From Gerris lacustris (Eukaryota; Arthropoda; Insecta; Hemiptera; Gerridae), in assembly GCA_951217055.1 (NCBI GenBank), contig OX578277.1, positions 101,311,511 through 101,375,510 of the forward strand: DNA of 64,000 bases, read 5' to 3'. Both the position numbers and the translations under genes were made by a program. The notes below the pieces were generated by a model. The model searched no databases, had not been told where the DNA came from, and worked only from the letters and a program-made list of their open reading frames with translations. Of this stretch, positions 1 to 11,606 are shown piece after piece; within the stretch, counting starts at the first letter, position 1, and each line of letters starts with the position of its first letter.

Positions 1-573
1 CATTCTAGAAATTGATAAAAACGAGTGTTTCATTTTTACACTCTGTGGACTATTAGTGCCGGCTTAGGATTCATTCCTTTCACACTAAAATCCATCCAAA
101 CTAAAGTTATGAAAATAAATGAATTTCAACTAAAATCGAACTCAAGTTGAGGTGGGTGTTATGTATTGATTTACCCCTGCCACGTTAAAAAAAAAAATCG
201 AGAAAATTGCATTAAAAAATCCAGTTAAAAAGTGATTTTATTTTTTAAAAAAAGTATTTAATAATTTGTTAAATATTTTAACATCAATAGAGTGTTTTAA
301 CAAAAAGTAGAGAAACAAAAATATATTCAAGGGGTTAATACAATTTATAGCTCAATTAAATAACGAATACTATGGTATATACTTATTTTGAACTGTCGAT
401 TTGTTTAATTTGATATTTATCAATTTTTACTTTCTACCAGCATAAGTTTAAATGGAATTAAAAGAACTTATAAATACAGTCAATCAAAAATCTTACAAAA
501 AATTGATAAAAGAACAAAATTTATACTTAACAGAATAAAAAAAAATCTGAACAAGTAATTCAGGAAATATATC

Positions 574-804
574 GGCACCTCTTAAGATTGTTATTACCCT
601 TATAAAAAAAACAGAGGGGAGTAACAATCTAAAGAAGGTGTACGGAATGTTCTTCTTTAGTATGTTACTCACCCTTAAAAAAGAAAAGTGATATTCCTTT
701 GTCCCAAAGAACATTGGACTAAACATCACTTTGTCTTAATAGTTATTTTGTTAGTCATTTATATTCTAAAAACACATAGGGGAGTAACAAACTAAAGAAG
801 TACC
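574..804. mobile_element. hAT-like MITE, family M1, copy 1
   Basis: Short non-autonomous element with inverted ends: left GGCACCTCTTAAGATTG, right ...CTAAAGAAGTACC. Related copies lie at 5744-5981, 48805-49043 and 55239-55405, and share an internal stretch around CCTTTGTCCCAAAG. The flanking 8-mers are AATATATC and AATATGTA, so a target duplication here is only approximate (6/8). Two other copies have exact 8 bp duplications, which points to the hAT superfamily. There is no coding capacity. Confidence 0.7.
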
Positions 805-1168
805 AATATGTATATCTACATTAGAACCATGTCAACTATTTGAAATGAGGTGGACTGGTTAAAGCACGGTTTTCCGGTTCATATACTTATTAAAATCCAT
901 AGAAATTTGTAGTAGCATTAAAATAAAGACACAAAAATAATATCGTAAAAAATAGTATAATTTTCCTCCAATTGAAAAGTAAGATAATTGACCACTTCAA
1001 AGGATTATTTAATCACATCGTGTAGTAATAAAGGTCAGTTTTTTTTTTATTACATTCCAGTAAAAAACTGGTTTTAGTTTATTAATGAAATTTTCAAGAG
1101 GTCTTGACAACTCTTTATAAATATCCAATTATTCAAAAAAATATTGTATATAATATAAAAAATATAGG

Positions 1169-1173
<5 letters not shown>

Positions 1174-1235
<62 letters not shown>
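1174..1235. repeat. (AT)n microsatellite
   Basis: About 60 bp of uninterrupted AT dinucleotides, followed by T-rich tracts to about 1260. Confidence 0.95.
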
Positions 1236-1242
<7 letters not shown>

Positions 1243-1315
1243 TTTTATTTTTTTTTTTTATATTTTTTATTTCTACACAATTAATTTAAAAAAATAATGA
1301 AAAAAAAGTATTAAC

Positions 1316-1384
1316 CTTCCTTAGCTGAGTATTGCTATTAGCAACTGCTTTTAGTCGTAATGTCTTTCTCAGATATTGAGTCAT
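1316..1384 (-). CDS. Candidate first coding exon of a gene leaving the left edge
   Basis: On the minus strand an ATG (1384-1382) opens 23 codons, from MTQYLRKTLRL to the end QLRK, closing at a plausible donor AAG|GTTAAT. The peptide is strongly basic with no acidic residue, as in many mitochondrial presequences or N-termini of RNA-binding proteins. Upstream on the same strand is an in-frame TGA 46 nt before the ATG, and about 70 nt before it a TCAGT motif that fits the arthropod initiator. A (GA)n tract lies further upstream. No second exon was found in the remaining 1.3 kb, so the gene is unidentified. It could be chance, because short open exons are common in AT-rich DNA. Confidence 0.3.
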
Positions 1385-3257
1385 TGTAGAAAAAATGTTA
1401 CGAATTTTAAAAGCAATGGCTCACAAACTTCACAAGAACTTGAACGAACACTGAATAACACAAAAGCACCAGAATTAACGAAACAGATAAAACGTCAAAC
1501 TTGAGAGAGAGAGAGGGAAGTGATAAAGAAAGACGGTAATTATAAAATAGTTCGTGTTTAATAGATTTTAATTATATTCCAGTCTAAAAAGAAACACACA
1601 AAAAATATAAAGAGCAATTACCTAATCAGTAATTTCAAAGGAAAAATATAACAACAAAAAATAATTATGTTCTTTATTGGTGTTTTTGGTAACTGACTTA
1701 AATGATCATAGTTGTAAACAAAAACGTGACTGACATGCTATAGACCACAAAACAGGCAATACGTATTTCAATAATCATATGCTGCTATACGCCAAAATGA
1801 AAATTGACAAGGGAATGTAGTGTGTACAATAAATATAGACAATGATGATCAATGATTAAGTTTTTTTTGAGTAAGTTTATGTCGTTTGAAACATAATATT
1901 TTCTTGTCAAGCTCTTGAAAAGTAATATTTTTCTTGTCATCTTCAAAACGATCAATTACAGCATGATAAATATGCTTGAATTTTAGCAAAACGTTATGTG
2001 AACATAGTTTAGATCAGAATCTACTGTAATAATTATAGTATATTTAGTATACCAATAATTAAAGTTCAATTTGAAAATGATGTAACTTTAGTACACAGCT
2101 ATTTTTATTCATAATATAAAGTAGGAAAGATCAAGTTAAGAATAATTTAAAGAACATTTCAGAGCCAGTTTAATACTTTAGATATTCAATTTTGATGTCT
2201 TGCAATTGACGAGTTGTTTATTAGAACTTTCAAGACAATCTTAAATAAGAATGTTATTATTGAAGAAGTTATCGTGTTTAGTACTCTGTCAAGTATTCCT
2301 TTATTTGTAACTTCACAATGAATTAATGAGAACTTGGCTTATACATAGCTTTTTAAAATAATAGCTAATGTCGACTTAACTTCACATAGTATTTAAATGT
2401 ATTTGATAACCACGTTTTTTTGCTTTAATATTTGAAATCCTTGCAAAATATTGATCACTGTTATTGAGAATAAAAATAATATCAGTAGATATAAGTACAC
2501 TAAACAAAAATTATAAATTAAATAACTTTATTTTAAAAATAAAATAAACACCTTCAACTAAGTACCGGTTGTGCTAAAAGTGCCCCACTTTCAATAATAA
2601 TAAAAATAATAATAATAAAATAAATAATTAAGTGAACGAAGATGATGCAATTACTAATATATTGATCTGAAATAACTTCGTTTTAAATTAAATTGATCCC
2701 AACAAAAATGTATATTATAAACACTATTAAACACGAACTGTCAAAGTGACGTAAGTATTCAAAATAAAACACACACTAAGTGGGGTAAACAAAATGAACT
2801 GATGAGCCCACTAAGTTAGAATTATTTATACGAAAGTTGGGTGGATAACTGAATCGTCGCACCTATTCCGGCGTAGTATGACCTCTTCCCCCCCTTGAGG
2901 GGGTTGCAAGCTAGATGATCGATATTCTGAAGGGGTAGACATTCTCCCTGACTGCTTCACCCACCCTATATACTTCCGCCATCACGTGTTCATCCTAACC
3001 CCCATTCACAGGGCATAGATTCGAGACATATTGACCCATATATATAATACTATAAACATTTAATACCCCATAAGCTTGTTCCAAATCTACGTGGATTTCA
3101 AATAACTTATATTAATCGCATATTGTTTTATATTAACATCTACAGAGTTTTAAATAAAAAATTTTCCCATAAACAAATAAAACTAAAACACTATACTTAT
3201 TACTTAAATATACAAATGAATTTCGGGATTATGAAATTCGTGATTATTAAACTAATA
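1385..3257. other. Intergenic, nothing recognised
   Basis: AT-rich DNA with simple-repeat patches, such as AATAAT runs near 2595 and an ATGATG-like patch near 1840. A less AT-rich patch at about 2850-3020, with runs of C and G, could be a repeat fragment or regulatory DNA. I could not assign it. Confidence 0.4.
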
Positions 3258-3760
3258 TAAATTACTATAGCTAGGTATTAGTGGCTGTTTCCTATTATCA
3301 TGTAAGCCTAGCAATGAAATGAAATGCCTAAATATTTCTTAAAAATCGGAAATTAAATCGGTCCATAATTGCGGACGCCATATAAAAGATCAAAGTCAAA
3401 AATTAAAAATAATAATAATAATAATAAATTTAGCTCTATTTAAGATAGAACCGACGGAGTTACGACAAAAAGTCATAGGATCAAAGTTTTACATCTTTTA
3501 AAAACAGTTATCGCTTGTGCAATCTGCATTTCACTACGACTTACCGTTTAGCCGTAATAAGCCTCCAAAAAACATTAAATTTGCACCCGGTCTTTTTACT
3601 TTTTTAAGGGGGTAAACATTTTTTTTTCCAGATTATTCCAGTCGGTTTGGGCCAATTTCCGACCAAACGCAAAAAACTGCGAGTCTCTAAGTGGTCTAGT
3701 CTAGAAGTACCCAAACATTTTGGTTGGCGAATCTTTGGTTTTGGTTATGTTGAGCCAACC
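3258..3760 (-). repeat. Helitron-like short repeat, family R1, copy 1
   Basis: Shares many phrases with 31587-32612, 39058-39489 and 45660-46147, for example TACGACAAAAAGTCATAG, a block like CCGTTTAGCCGCAATA, and GTCGGTTTGGGCC. The orientation follows the 31587-32612 copy, which has Helitron-type termini. This copy lacks the terminal hairpin and is diverged. Confidence 0.6.
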
Positions 3761-4189
3761 TAATTTTTTTGGGTTTATTTTTTTATATACCTTTTTTAAT
3801 AAAATTTTTAATAACTTTGGTTCTACTCAATATTTTTCCATGAAACCAAGCCTAAAACATGAGCAACATGCTTGCGCTCAGCTCTGAAGAAAAATTAATC
3901 GATTTTGTTGAGCCAGTTTTGCGCGATAAAGTCGAACTGGTGGCAAACGACACACATAGATACACAAAAAAAAAAAATAAGGCCGGATTCGGTTTTTGGA
4001 ATGTATGAAATGAAAAAGTATCCAAAAAAATTAAATTCTGACCAATGAACAGACAAAACTTTTTTATAAAACTATTTTTTTTAATAAACTATTTTATATG
4101 TACAGATTAATATATTAGAATAGCCAACATGTACGATACCACCTCAACCTGTACATACTCAAAGATTTTTGTTATGAATTATGAAGTCT

Positions 4190-4770
4190 CAAGTTGCAAA
4201 ATCAACTACAGAATCGGACGTAGGGCGACTCGAAACTTTTACTTACCAAATAATTCCAAAATGGCGGTCGACATTAAGTTACAATATGAAGGAATTTATT
4301 TATCTAATATAGAAAGGTGTAATGAGTGCGAATTTCAACTTTATCGACGAAATAGTATCAAAATTATTTAGGGTTAAATTTTCAAAGTTTAAAAGTTGAT
4401 ATTTTTCAAAATGGCGACAGATATCAAAACGAAATTTAGTGGTATTGTTTGTCTTATTAAGAGGTAATATAATTAGTGCAAATTTCAGCACAATTAGAAA
4501 AAAAATTCGTATTTTTTGTTTACATTATTCTATAAGGGGTTGATAGCATTACAAATTTTTGATTTTTCAGGGGGCACAAAAACGCGCATGTAAGGACTGA
4601 TTTTTGAACCCAATTTTAATCCTTTAGCTTAAGAACTGTGGGAGTTATGCGTGACACAAACAGACAGACATCCAGCTAGAAACCACGCTCAAATGGTTAT
4701 GAGAATAATTTTTACAAAACGTATAGGTTTTCTAAAAATATTGTCATATGGATTATATGACAATATTTTG
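4190..4770 (-). repeat. Dispersed repeat family X, minus orientation
   Basis: Read on the minus strand this matches the fuller copy at 59515-60095: a TGTGTCACAC-like block, then AAATTCGTT/ATATCTGCCGCCATTTTG-like blocks. It ends at 4735-4769 in a perfect hairpin with 15 bp arms (AAAATATTGTCATAT, 5-base loop). The short reading frames inside are incidental. Confidence 0.5.
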
Positions 4771-5214
4771 ACGTTTTAATCATTACTTACTTATCCTCAT
4801 TTACAAAAACGAGATCATGCCAGTAAAATAAAAAGGGAATTTTGTTTACCCGGAAAAACTGACAAAATGTAAACGTAAATGAATACTCTTGCCAAGAAAT
4901 TAGCTTAGTTTAACCCGAAATAGAATCTCAACATTGTTTTTTTACCATGTATTTAAAGAAGAAATTAATGAATGGAAAAACAAAAACAAATGTAAAGCTA
5001 TTTTTAGCGTCAACAAAAGAAAAAAAACTTTACACAAAAAAGAGAATAAGTATTAATAATAGAGAAAAATACAAAATAAAGCTACCGCACAATATGTTAA
5101 TTATACAATGAAACATTTGGCTGTATTAATATGACGAATAAAATCATACATTTAGTTTACTGCTTTTGAAAGATGAAAATAATCTATTTAAGATAAAACT
5201 TTCCTTCTTTCCTT

Positions 5215-5420
5215 ATGTTTTATACTTTCTCATATAAAAATGAAAGTATTGTGATGGCAAAAAAAAATCGATTTTGATGGATTTACAAGGTTTTGAGGTA
5301 TCTTGAGTCCAAAAAAGAGTTGTTTTTTTTAAATAAATAGTCTGTCTGCCGTCTCTACAGACGCGTGGAGCCTATTTTGACGAAATTTGGCATACATATT
5401 CATAAAAACTATAACCCGAT
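5215..5420 (+). repeat. Dispersed repeat family Y, 5' part
   Basis: Matches the start of 30837-31400: AAGTATTGTGATG, then a Gly/Phe-like AT-rich stretch, then TATTTTGACGAAATTTGGC. The rest of this copy has been replaced by unrelated DNA. No coding function was seen. Confidence 0.5.
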
Positions 5421-5743
5421 ATGTTGAGTTTATAGTTTAAAAGGATGATTGGAGTAGACGGTTTGGTGCTGGATGGGACTCTCACTTTAATTGGAAGGTT
5501 CAATAGGAGGGTTCCTTAAGGAGGGGGCTACAGCTAGCGGATCGACTCAAAGATTTTGATGACTGAAGGGTGCCTATTAGTAGGTACCTGTTAGATTGTC
5601 AGTGGGTACAAACAAACTATCAAAAGTGAAGTTAATACAAAGGAATTAAAAATAGATTAATTATAAAAGTACATATGTATATGGATATTTGCATATACAT
5701 ATACCTATATCAAATTTTTGAATGGTTCTCTACAGGATATATT

Positions 5744-5981
5744 GATACCTCTTTAGATTGTTACTCCCCTATGTTTTTTTAAGACTATAAATAGCTTTTA
5801 TTAAATAACTATTAAGATAAAGGGATGTTTAGTCCAATGTACTTTATGGACAAAGGAATATCACACTTCCGTTTTTATAAGGGTAAGTAACAGTCTAAAG
5901 AAAAATATTCCGAACACCTTCTTTAGATTGTTACTACCCTATGTTTTGTTTATAAGAGGAGTAACAATATAAAGAAGTGCC
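5744..5981. mobile_element. hAT-like MITE, family M1, copy 2
   Basis: Starts GATACCTCTTTAGATTGTT and ends AAAGAAGTGCC. An extra internal copy of the end motif (CTTCTTTAGATTGTTAC near 5930) suggests rearrangement. The flanking 8-mers do not match, so the original target duplication is lost. Confidence 0.65.
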
Positions 5982-6949
5982 TATAAGTAAACAAAATACA
6001 TATTAAAAACCCTTTTTGGAAGCTTCTGAAAGAAATGCGGGACTATTTCAAAACTTTTGCCAACCTTTTATAGATTTAAAAGGGAAATTCTCAGATTAAA
6101 TAGGATACGGCACAGACAAAGATTACGTACATTTTCTGTACGTCAATCTTTGATAAAGTATAACACAATATTTCAATAATGATTACAAGTAATCAGCAAC
6201 ATTAATTCCCATCAGCAAAAAGATAAAAATAAAATGTTTAACACATCACAATAAGACCATTTTAAGAGTATCATGAACTTGTTCTTAATAAATAAATTAA
6301 TATGTAAAGATTTAAAATTATATTTATAACTTTGTTCACTTACATTTTTTTTTTTTTTATTTATTTCGGAAGTAGTCTATGAAACGATCGTTCCTCCATA
6401 TATATAGCACGAGACGGGAAATGTGATAAGATATTTTTATCAACTACCATGTATGATATATTGAGAGTAACAATTAACTGTTTAAAATGACGTGTTTGAA
6501 TATTCTATTTAACGATTTCCCCTCACAGTTGGCCCAAGTTAAGGTGGGCCAAAGAAAGGCCTAGGTCAGAATGAGAGGCGCTATGTATGAAAGTCGACGC
6601 CGACAGACGGCTGCATAAAAAAAATTGGCAATGAGTTACTACTGCGTATTTCGTAATACAAACCTATACTTGTCTCTGATTGAACTTCCTTTATACTGAA
6701 TTATAACTAGACCAATTAAGAATTGAATAGTAGGCACCTATCCAAGCCAACTTATTTAAAATACAGTAGGACCCCGGAAATCCGCGAACCAGGAAAATCC
6801 CAACGTTCCGAACTTTTGGGGCTAAAAAAAATCAATCCTAGAAAAAAGATAAATTGGCAGAAAAACAAAATCAAATGTATATTTGTACTTAGGGTGTCCT
6901 CCTCTTTCATTTATCACCCCTAATGATGCATTCACGTTAAAAAAAAAAA

Positions 6950-7200
6950 AAGTATGGCGCGCTTTACGTAAGTACGTGAGGCGATAATCACCAGTTTCTG
7001 TACGATAAAGTGTGAAATTTTAATAGTTGCATATTCTTTTTCTACACTTCAAGACCTTTAAATTGATGTATAACATGTCATGGTGACTAAAAACTTTTTT
7101 TTTAGTCGCCTTCCATCTTGGAAATATTTAGTGTGAAAACTAAAAAGTGTACAGTTGTGATTTTTGGGACTTCAAAAACTAAACCAAATGTATAGGTATT
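6950..7200 (+). repeat. Dispersed repeat family Z, partial copy
   Basis: Contains GGCGCGCTTTACGTAAGTAC followed by the AGACCTTTAAATTGATGTAT and CCATCTTG blocks. The same order is seen at 28885-29380, where the inner block is tandemly repeated. Confidence 0.6.
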
Positions 7201-7579
7201 TGTAATCAGGGCGTCCTTCACTTTCATTGTGAATTTCCACTAAACAAAAATGTTAACTCCTTAAACTTCAACCCCTAGTTTTTAAGGGTAATTATTTAGA
7301 ACTATACAATAATATATCTGTTTTTGGGTTATTACACATATCTGCAAAGTTTCAAATTTGTATGTTGGGTACTTTCTAAGATCAGGTGCGTTACAGACGG
7401 ACAGAAGGACAAGCGCAGGAATGAACTTATAGCGGAATTTTTGGCGGGAAACTTAGATCTTTCGGACCTTCTTCTGACTCCAAAAAAATGTATGTTTGTT
7501 AATCTGACGTCTATGCATACGAGTCTTGCCTAAACTACAAGGCCAATTTCAATTATGGACAAGTTCATATAAATATAGT

Positions 7580-7735
7580 TTTTCCGGGAAAACTCCAGTT
7601 TCCTAGATATTGCTACAAATAATTTCAATTGTATAAAGGACGAGAAGTCGGGTTCGATTCCCCACAAGGGAGTGATTATTTTTATAGTACATTTTGATAA
7701 AATGTTTAATAATAAATAAATGTAACCATAAAAAA
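7580..7735 (+). repeat. Dispersed repeat family Y, 3' part
   Basis: Carries GGGTTCGATTCCCC, which matches a pol III B-box, then a GTTTAATAATAAATAAATGTA-like tail as at 31245-31330. No A-box was found at the right distance, so its tRNA ancestry is unproven. Confidence 0.45.
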
Positions 7736-8034
7736 TTGGGTACGGGGTACCTCAGAACTTTTCCCCACATTTCGGAGGCCACTAAAGTGGCCTCTCCTGC
7801 TTATTCTTTTTTTTTCATAAAATAATTATACATTATTTTTATTTCATTTATTTAATTATTTGAATTTTGGCGGTATTTTGACAAATGTAAACAAACTTAA
7901 GTATCCCACTAATTAATAATTATGTTCACTTATAACTTTTAAACTAATTAATGGAATTTCATCGGTTTATATTAGTTCCTTAATTTTTACCGGTTCCAAC
8001 GATATGCTATTATGTTAAAAACGTATTTATACTT

Positions 8035-8227
8035 TTGGTATTATTAACCGTCAAAGTTTCAAAAATCGATAACTTCAAAATGGCGTCAAATATCAAGATT
8101 AAATTTAGTGGATTTGTTTGCCATAAAGAGAGGTACATTCATATCCAAATTCATCCCAAAAAATCGGATTTTTTGGGTGAAAACAATACTTTTCCTATTA
8201 CCTTCGGAGAAGGTGAGGAAAAGTAAA
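8035..8227 (+). repeat. Dispersed repeat family X, 3' end
   Basis: Matches the right part of 59515-60095 and closes with a hairpin (TACTTTTCC...GGAAAAGTA, 8187-8225). The 63-codon frame across it is a by-product. Confidence 0.5.
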
Positions 8228-8257
8228 AACAACTAACAACTGAATCATACATATATA

Positions 8258-9127
8258 CAGGGTGTCCCACATAAGGTGTAACACAGAAAAACCTGAGGTT
8301 CTACATCACATTTCTGACAAAAAATGTTATATAACATAATGGTTGATCGACCTTCGTTTTCGAGATATATCGATTTTTCAATTATCTCATTTTCTGGTGA
8401 CTTTTTCCCGTTAAAAACGTTATAGCGTAAAATTTAAAAAAGATATAAAGAAAAAAGATATGGGTTTTCACCATTCAAAAGGTGAGGAAATTTGCTTTAA
8501 AAATGTCATGCTGCTTGCCCATAATACCCTTATTAAATTAATTTTATATACTTCTAAATACAATTTTTTGGTAAATAAGAAATTTGTGGTCAACGTTCTT
8601 GGTAGCATAACTTTTTAATTTGTATGGTAAATGAATAAATTAGACCTCATGTAAAACTGGCCCGTTTAATAAGCTTTAAAATTATATAACTTGTTAATAA
8701 GTTTGCTTCAAGTTTTCAAACTTATTTGGATGAAAATGAGGTAATAAATGACAAGTTTATCAGTTTCCATGACTTTAAATGACCCTAAGACTTGGTGAAA
8801 AAATAGAAAGGGTACCAATAAATAAAAATTGTATTTAGAAGTATATAAAATTAATTTAATAAAGGTATTATGGGCAAGCAGCATAACATTTTTAAAGCAA
8901 ATTTCCTCACCTTTTGAATGGTGAAAACCCCGTCTTTATATCTTTTTTAGATTTTACGCTATAACGTTTTTAATGGGAAAAAGTCACCAGAAAATGAGAT
9001 AATTGAAAAATCGACATATCTCGAAAACGAAGGTCGATCAACCATTATGTTATATAACATTTTTTTGTCAGAAATGTGATGTAGAACCTCAGGTTTTTCT
9101 GTGTTACACCTTATGTGGGACACCCTG
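8258..9127. mobile_element. Fold-back transposon with ~300 bp inverted arms (family F), copy 1
   Basis: Two long inverted arms (about 8258-8568 and 8825-9127) are near-identical over roughly 300 bp around an unrelated ~255 bp loop. The termini are CAGGGTGTCCCAC...GTGGGACACCCTG, and each side is flanked by TA, as for a TA-target cut-and-paste element. There is no transposase. Two other elements (39490-40863, 46862-47781) share the CAGGGTGNC end and the TA flank but differ inside. Confidence 0.8.
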
Positions 9128-10194
9128 TATAAGTATGATCAAATTATTAACATTTTAAATGAATTATAATTTTATACTTTTTTTAACTTCTTAAACATAT
9201 GTAACAAAGGCTATTCTGTAAAATAAAAGCTTGAAAATATGCAAACAAAACGTAATAAAATTTGCTAATAAGTTTCTAATATAATATAGAATATCAATTT
9301 TAATTTATCACAATGTATTAAATTATTCATTCATATAGATTTATTTACAAATAATAAAGCAAGAAATGAATAATAATAAAAAAATAAACTGTGACCATTC
9401 AAGTTCTTACAGATAAGCTAAATACACAACAGTCATAAGATTAGAATAATAACTCTTTTCTTTGAGAGGCAGTTGAGAGAAATATGGCGCCATTAAATAA
9501 AAAAAAGAAAAAAAATCAATCAATGCTAACTACCAATGAAATAAATAGCATTTAAATGAATGGTTTACCTACACATTCATAAAATAATACAATATAAACA
9601 AATAAAACTAATTCACTAATGTAAACTAGTTCATTTTCTTCACAAATATTATAATAAGAGATAACAAGTGTTTTGTACGTATGTATAAATAACATGAATA
9701 ATAAAAGCAGATAAAAACTGTATATGTTTAAAAAAACAGAATAATCTAAAGCCTTTCTAACAATAGCAATTGACTTGGTGTTAGCTATTGTGAAGAAAGA
9801 AGAAAAAAAAACAGACGTAAACGTAAGTCTGAGGTAACCGCACATAAAAATAAGGAGGTAAACACATAAAAATAACACACAGCTATTGACATAATAATAT
9901 CTAATTCAACCATTTGAAAGTTGAAGATGTTTAAAACTTTAATATACTCAATTGCATGCCGTCTACTTTGTCATGGGTTTTTAATAAAAATAATCATTTC
10001 TGAACTAATTTGATTACATTCACTTTTGTCAGTTTTTTACTCATATTAAAAGAAAGTTCCTATGCTTCAATAGATTCTTAATCTAGATTAAGAATATTAT
10101 GTTGTTAATATTTTAATACGCACAATTATGATCATTCTGATATTAAATTAATTCTTGAAAATGAGGTAAAACTGCAGTTATCGCAAGCCACCTA
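9128..10194. other. Intergenic, nothing recognised
   Basis: AT-rich DNA. The longest frame (about 108 codons on the minus strand) is a low-complexity hydrophobic reading of AT-rich sequence, so it is not called. Confidence 0.4.
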
Positions 10195-11000
10195 GTAAAA
10201 GAGGTTAGAAAATTGGGGGGGGGGGGGAGTCTAATTCCCTTGGCTTCACCTCGGGATTTAAACCCCCTACACACCGGCCAACTGTCGGGCCCGATGGTCG
10301 GGGCTACAACCGTCGGGCCCTACAGTTGGCCGGTGTGTAGTGCTGTCGGGGCATGAATTCTGTAGGGGCCGACGGTCGGGTTGGCTGGACTATCCGACCA
10401 CAGACTCGTTGTTGGGCGTTGTTGGGTCTAACTGACCGACTTGTACCTTCACCTCAGCTTCATTTCCATTTGATGTGACTTTTAGAACTACGCACCACGA
10501 GTATTGCTTCTAATGCTTCTAAACTGGACTAGTAGTCGAGTCGGCTCATTTGGTCGGCTCGTTCGGTCGGGGTGTGTGTAGGCAAGGCCCCGACAAGGAC
10601 GGTCGGTGCTAACGGTCGTGTCGGGCAGTCGTGTCAGCCAGTGTGTAGGGGGAATTAGGGACCATGGTTCCTTCCAGGTTGGAGACACTGCTTTTTCGAC
10701 CTTATTTGTAATTTGCACCTATCATTGTTTAAACCTGCATCTAAATAACCTTTTATTTGAGTTTAATTGCAATTCTTATTTCTTTTTAATAATACCTCTC
10801 TCATAATATCTGCTATTAAAAGTATATTCAAGTGCTAACAATTATTGTTATTTATTAAAATAATAAATAAAAAAAATAATAAAATAAAATAACTAAACAC
10901 TGTGCAATGGATAAAGATGTGTTTTCTCCCAACTGGAGATAAAATATTTTATTTACCTCGGGAGTAAAGTGCTATAATTCCCCTCGTGATAATAATATAC
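10195..11000 (+). repeat. Dispersed repeat W, copy 1, split by a MITE
   Basis: Left piece about 10195-10260 and right piece about 10655-11000 align with the uninterrupted copy at 19833-20215. Shared blocks include ACACTGCTTTTTCGACC, CCTGCATCTAAATAACCTT, ACTGGAGATAAAATATT and GAGTAAAGTG. The gap holds a PIF/Harbinger-type MITE. In part the two copies keep the same blocks in a different order, so internal shuffling or permutation is likely. Confidence 0.65.
10261..10654. mobile_element. PIF/Harbinger-type MITE with TTA target duplication
   Basis: A 394 bp, unusually GC-rich block with inverted ends (CCCCCTACACACCGG / CCCCCTACACACTGG) and further internal inverted blocks built from CCGACGGTCGGGGC-like words. 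It is flanked by TTA on both sides (10258-10260, 10655-10657). The matching uninterrupted site GGATTTAGGGACC at 20126-20138 has a single TTA, which fixes the 3 bp duplication. A TTA/TWA duplication is characteristic of PIF/Harbinger. There is no transposase, so it is non-autonomous. Confidence 0.75.
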
Positions 11001-11251
11001 AGCACACACAAAAGGCAGGCAATTAAAAAATTGTAATTAACAAAAGGAAAATGTTTTTAATAAGAGTTTATAAGGTGTTGGATGTTGTTATTGTATGTTT
11101 TTACATTACAATGTAAAACGAAAAACAAGCCTTTTCAAGCAAGAAACCATTTACAAGTTTCTTTATAAGCTGTTAATTAAAATAGCTAAACTGCAATGAA
11201 TCAAACAGCATACAAGGCATTTAGGTGGCCGTGCTCAATAATAAAATTATA

Positions 11252-11606
11252 CAGTAGAACCTCGCTTACACGACCCTCAATGACACGACAACCTCAATTA
11301 CAAGTACAATTTTCAAATCCCCTTGAGATTGCTATAACACATAATGTTAAATTAACCTCTATAACGCACCTATTACTATCCAAACAACCTCTTTAACACG
11401 GATTTTTTTCTAATTCACAACGTAACTAAGAACCTCTATAACAAGTCGTTTTGAGAAGTCAACCTCTATACAGGAATGGGTCGACCTTGAACAAGTCTAG
11501 ACTTGAAAACCCCGCCCTCGAACCTCGATAACACGAGTGATAGCCAAAATAACATTGATAACACGACCCTCAACAAAAAGAGCACCTCGATAACGAGGTT
11601 CTACTG
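11252..11606. mobile_element. pogo/Tigger-like MITE, copy 1
   Basis: A 355 bp element with ends CAGTAGAACCTCGCTTA and ...CGAGGTTCTACTG, flanked by TA. The interior repeats words such as AACCTCTATAAC and ACCTCGATAACACGA. A second copy sits at 28182-28584. The CAGTAGA... terminus with a TA target resembles Tc1/mariner-pogo elements. No coding region. Confidence 0.7.

Larger units (their letters stand above)
1..1315. other. AT-rich flank without recognised coding sequence
   Basis: Very AT-rich DNA with homopolymer runs. No open reading frame here resembles a known family on either strand. It holds one hAT-like MITE and an (AT)n run, listed separately. If the candidate minus-strand exon just to the right is real, this is the start of that gene's first intron. 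Confidence 0.5.

Noticed and set aside
2850..3020. GC-richer patch as a possible promoter or exon
   Set aside because: No consistent open frame, splice borders or core-promoter elements; it could be an unidentified repeat fragment.
6764..6830. End of a TA-target element (CAGTAGGACCCCG)
   Set aside because: Only one end resembling the pogo/Tigger terminus was found. Without a partner or duplication it is not called.
9552..9878. 108-codon minus-strand frame with hydrophobic stretches
   Set aside because: The composition is what AT-rich DNA gives by chance; no homology, no exon signals and no conserved motif.
10488..10806. Overlapping frames in the GC-rich block
   Set aside because: They arise from the inverted GC-rich words of the Harbinger-type MITE and read across its boundary.
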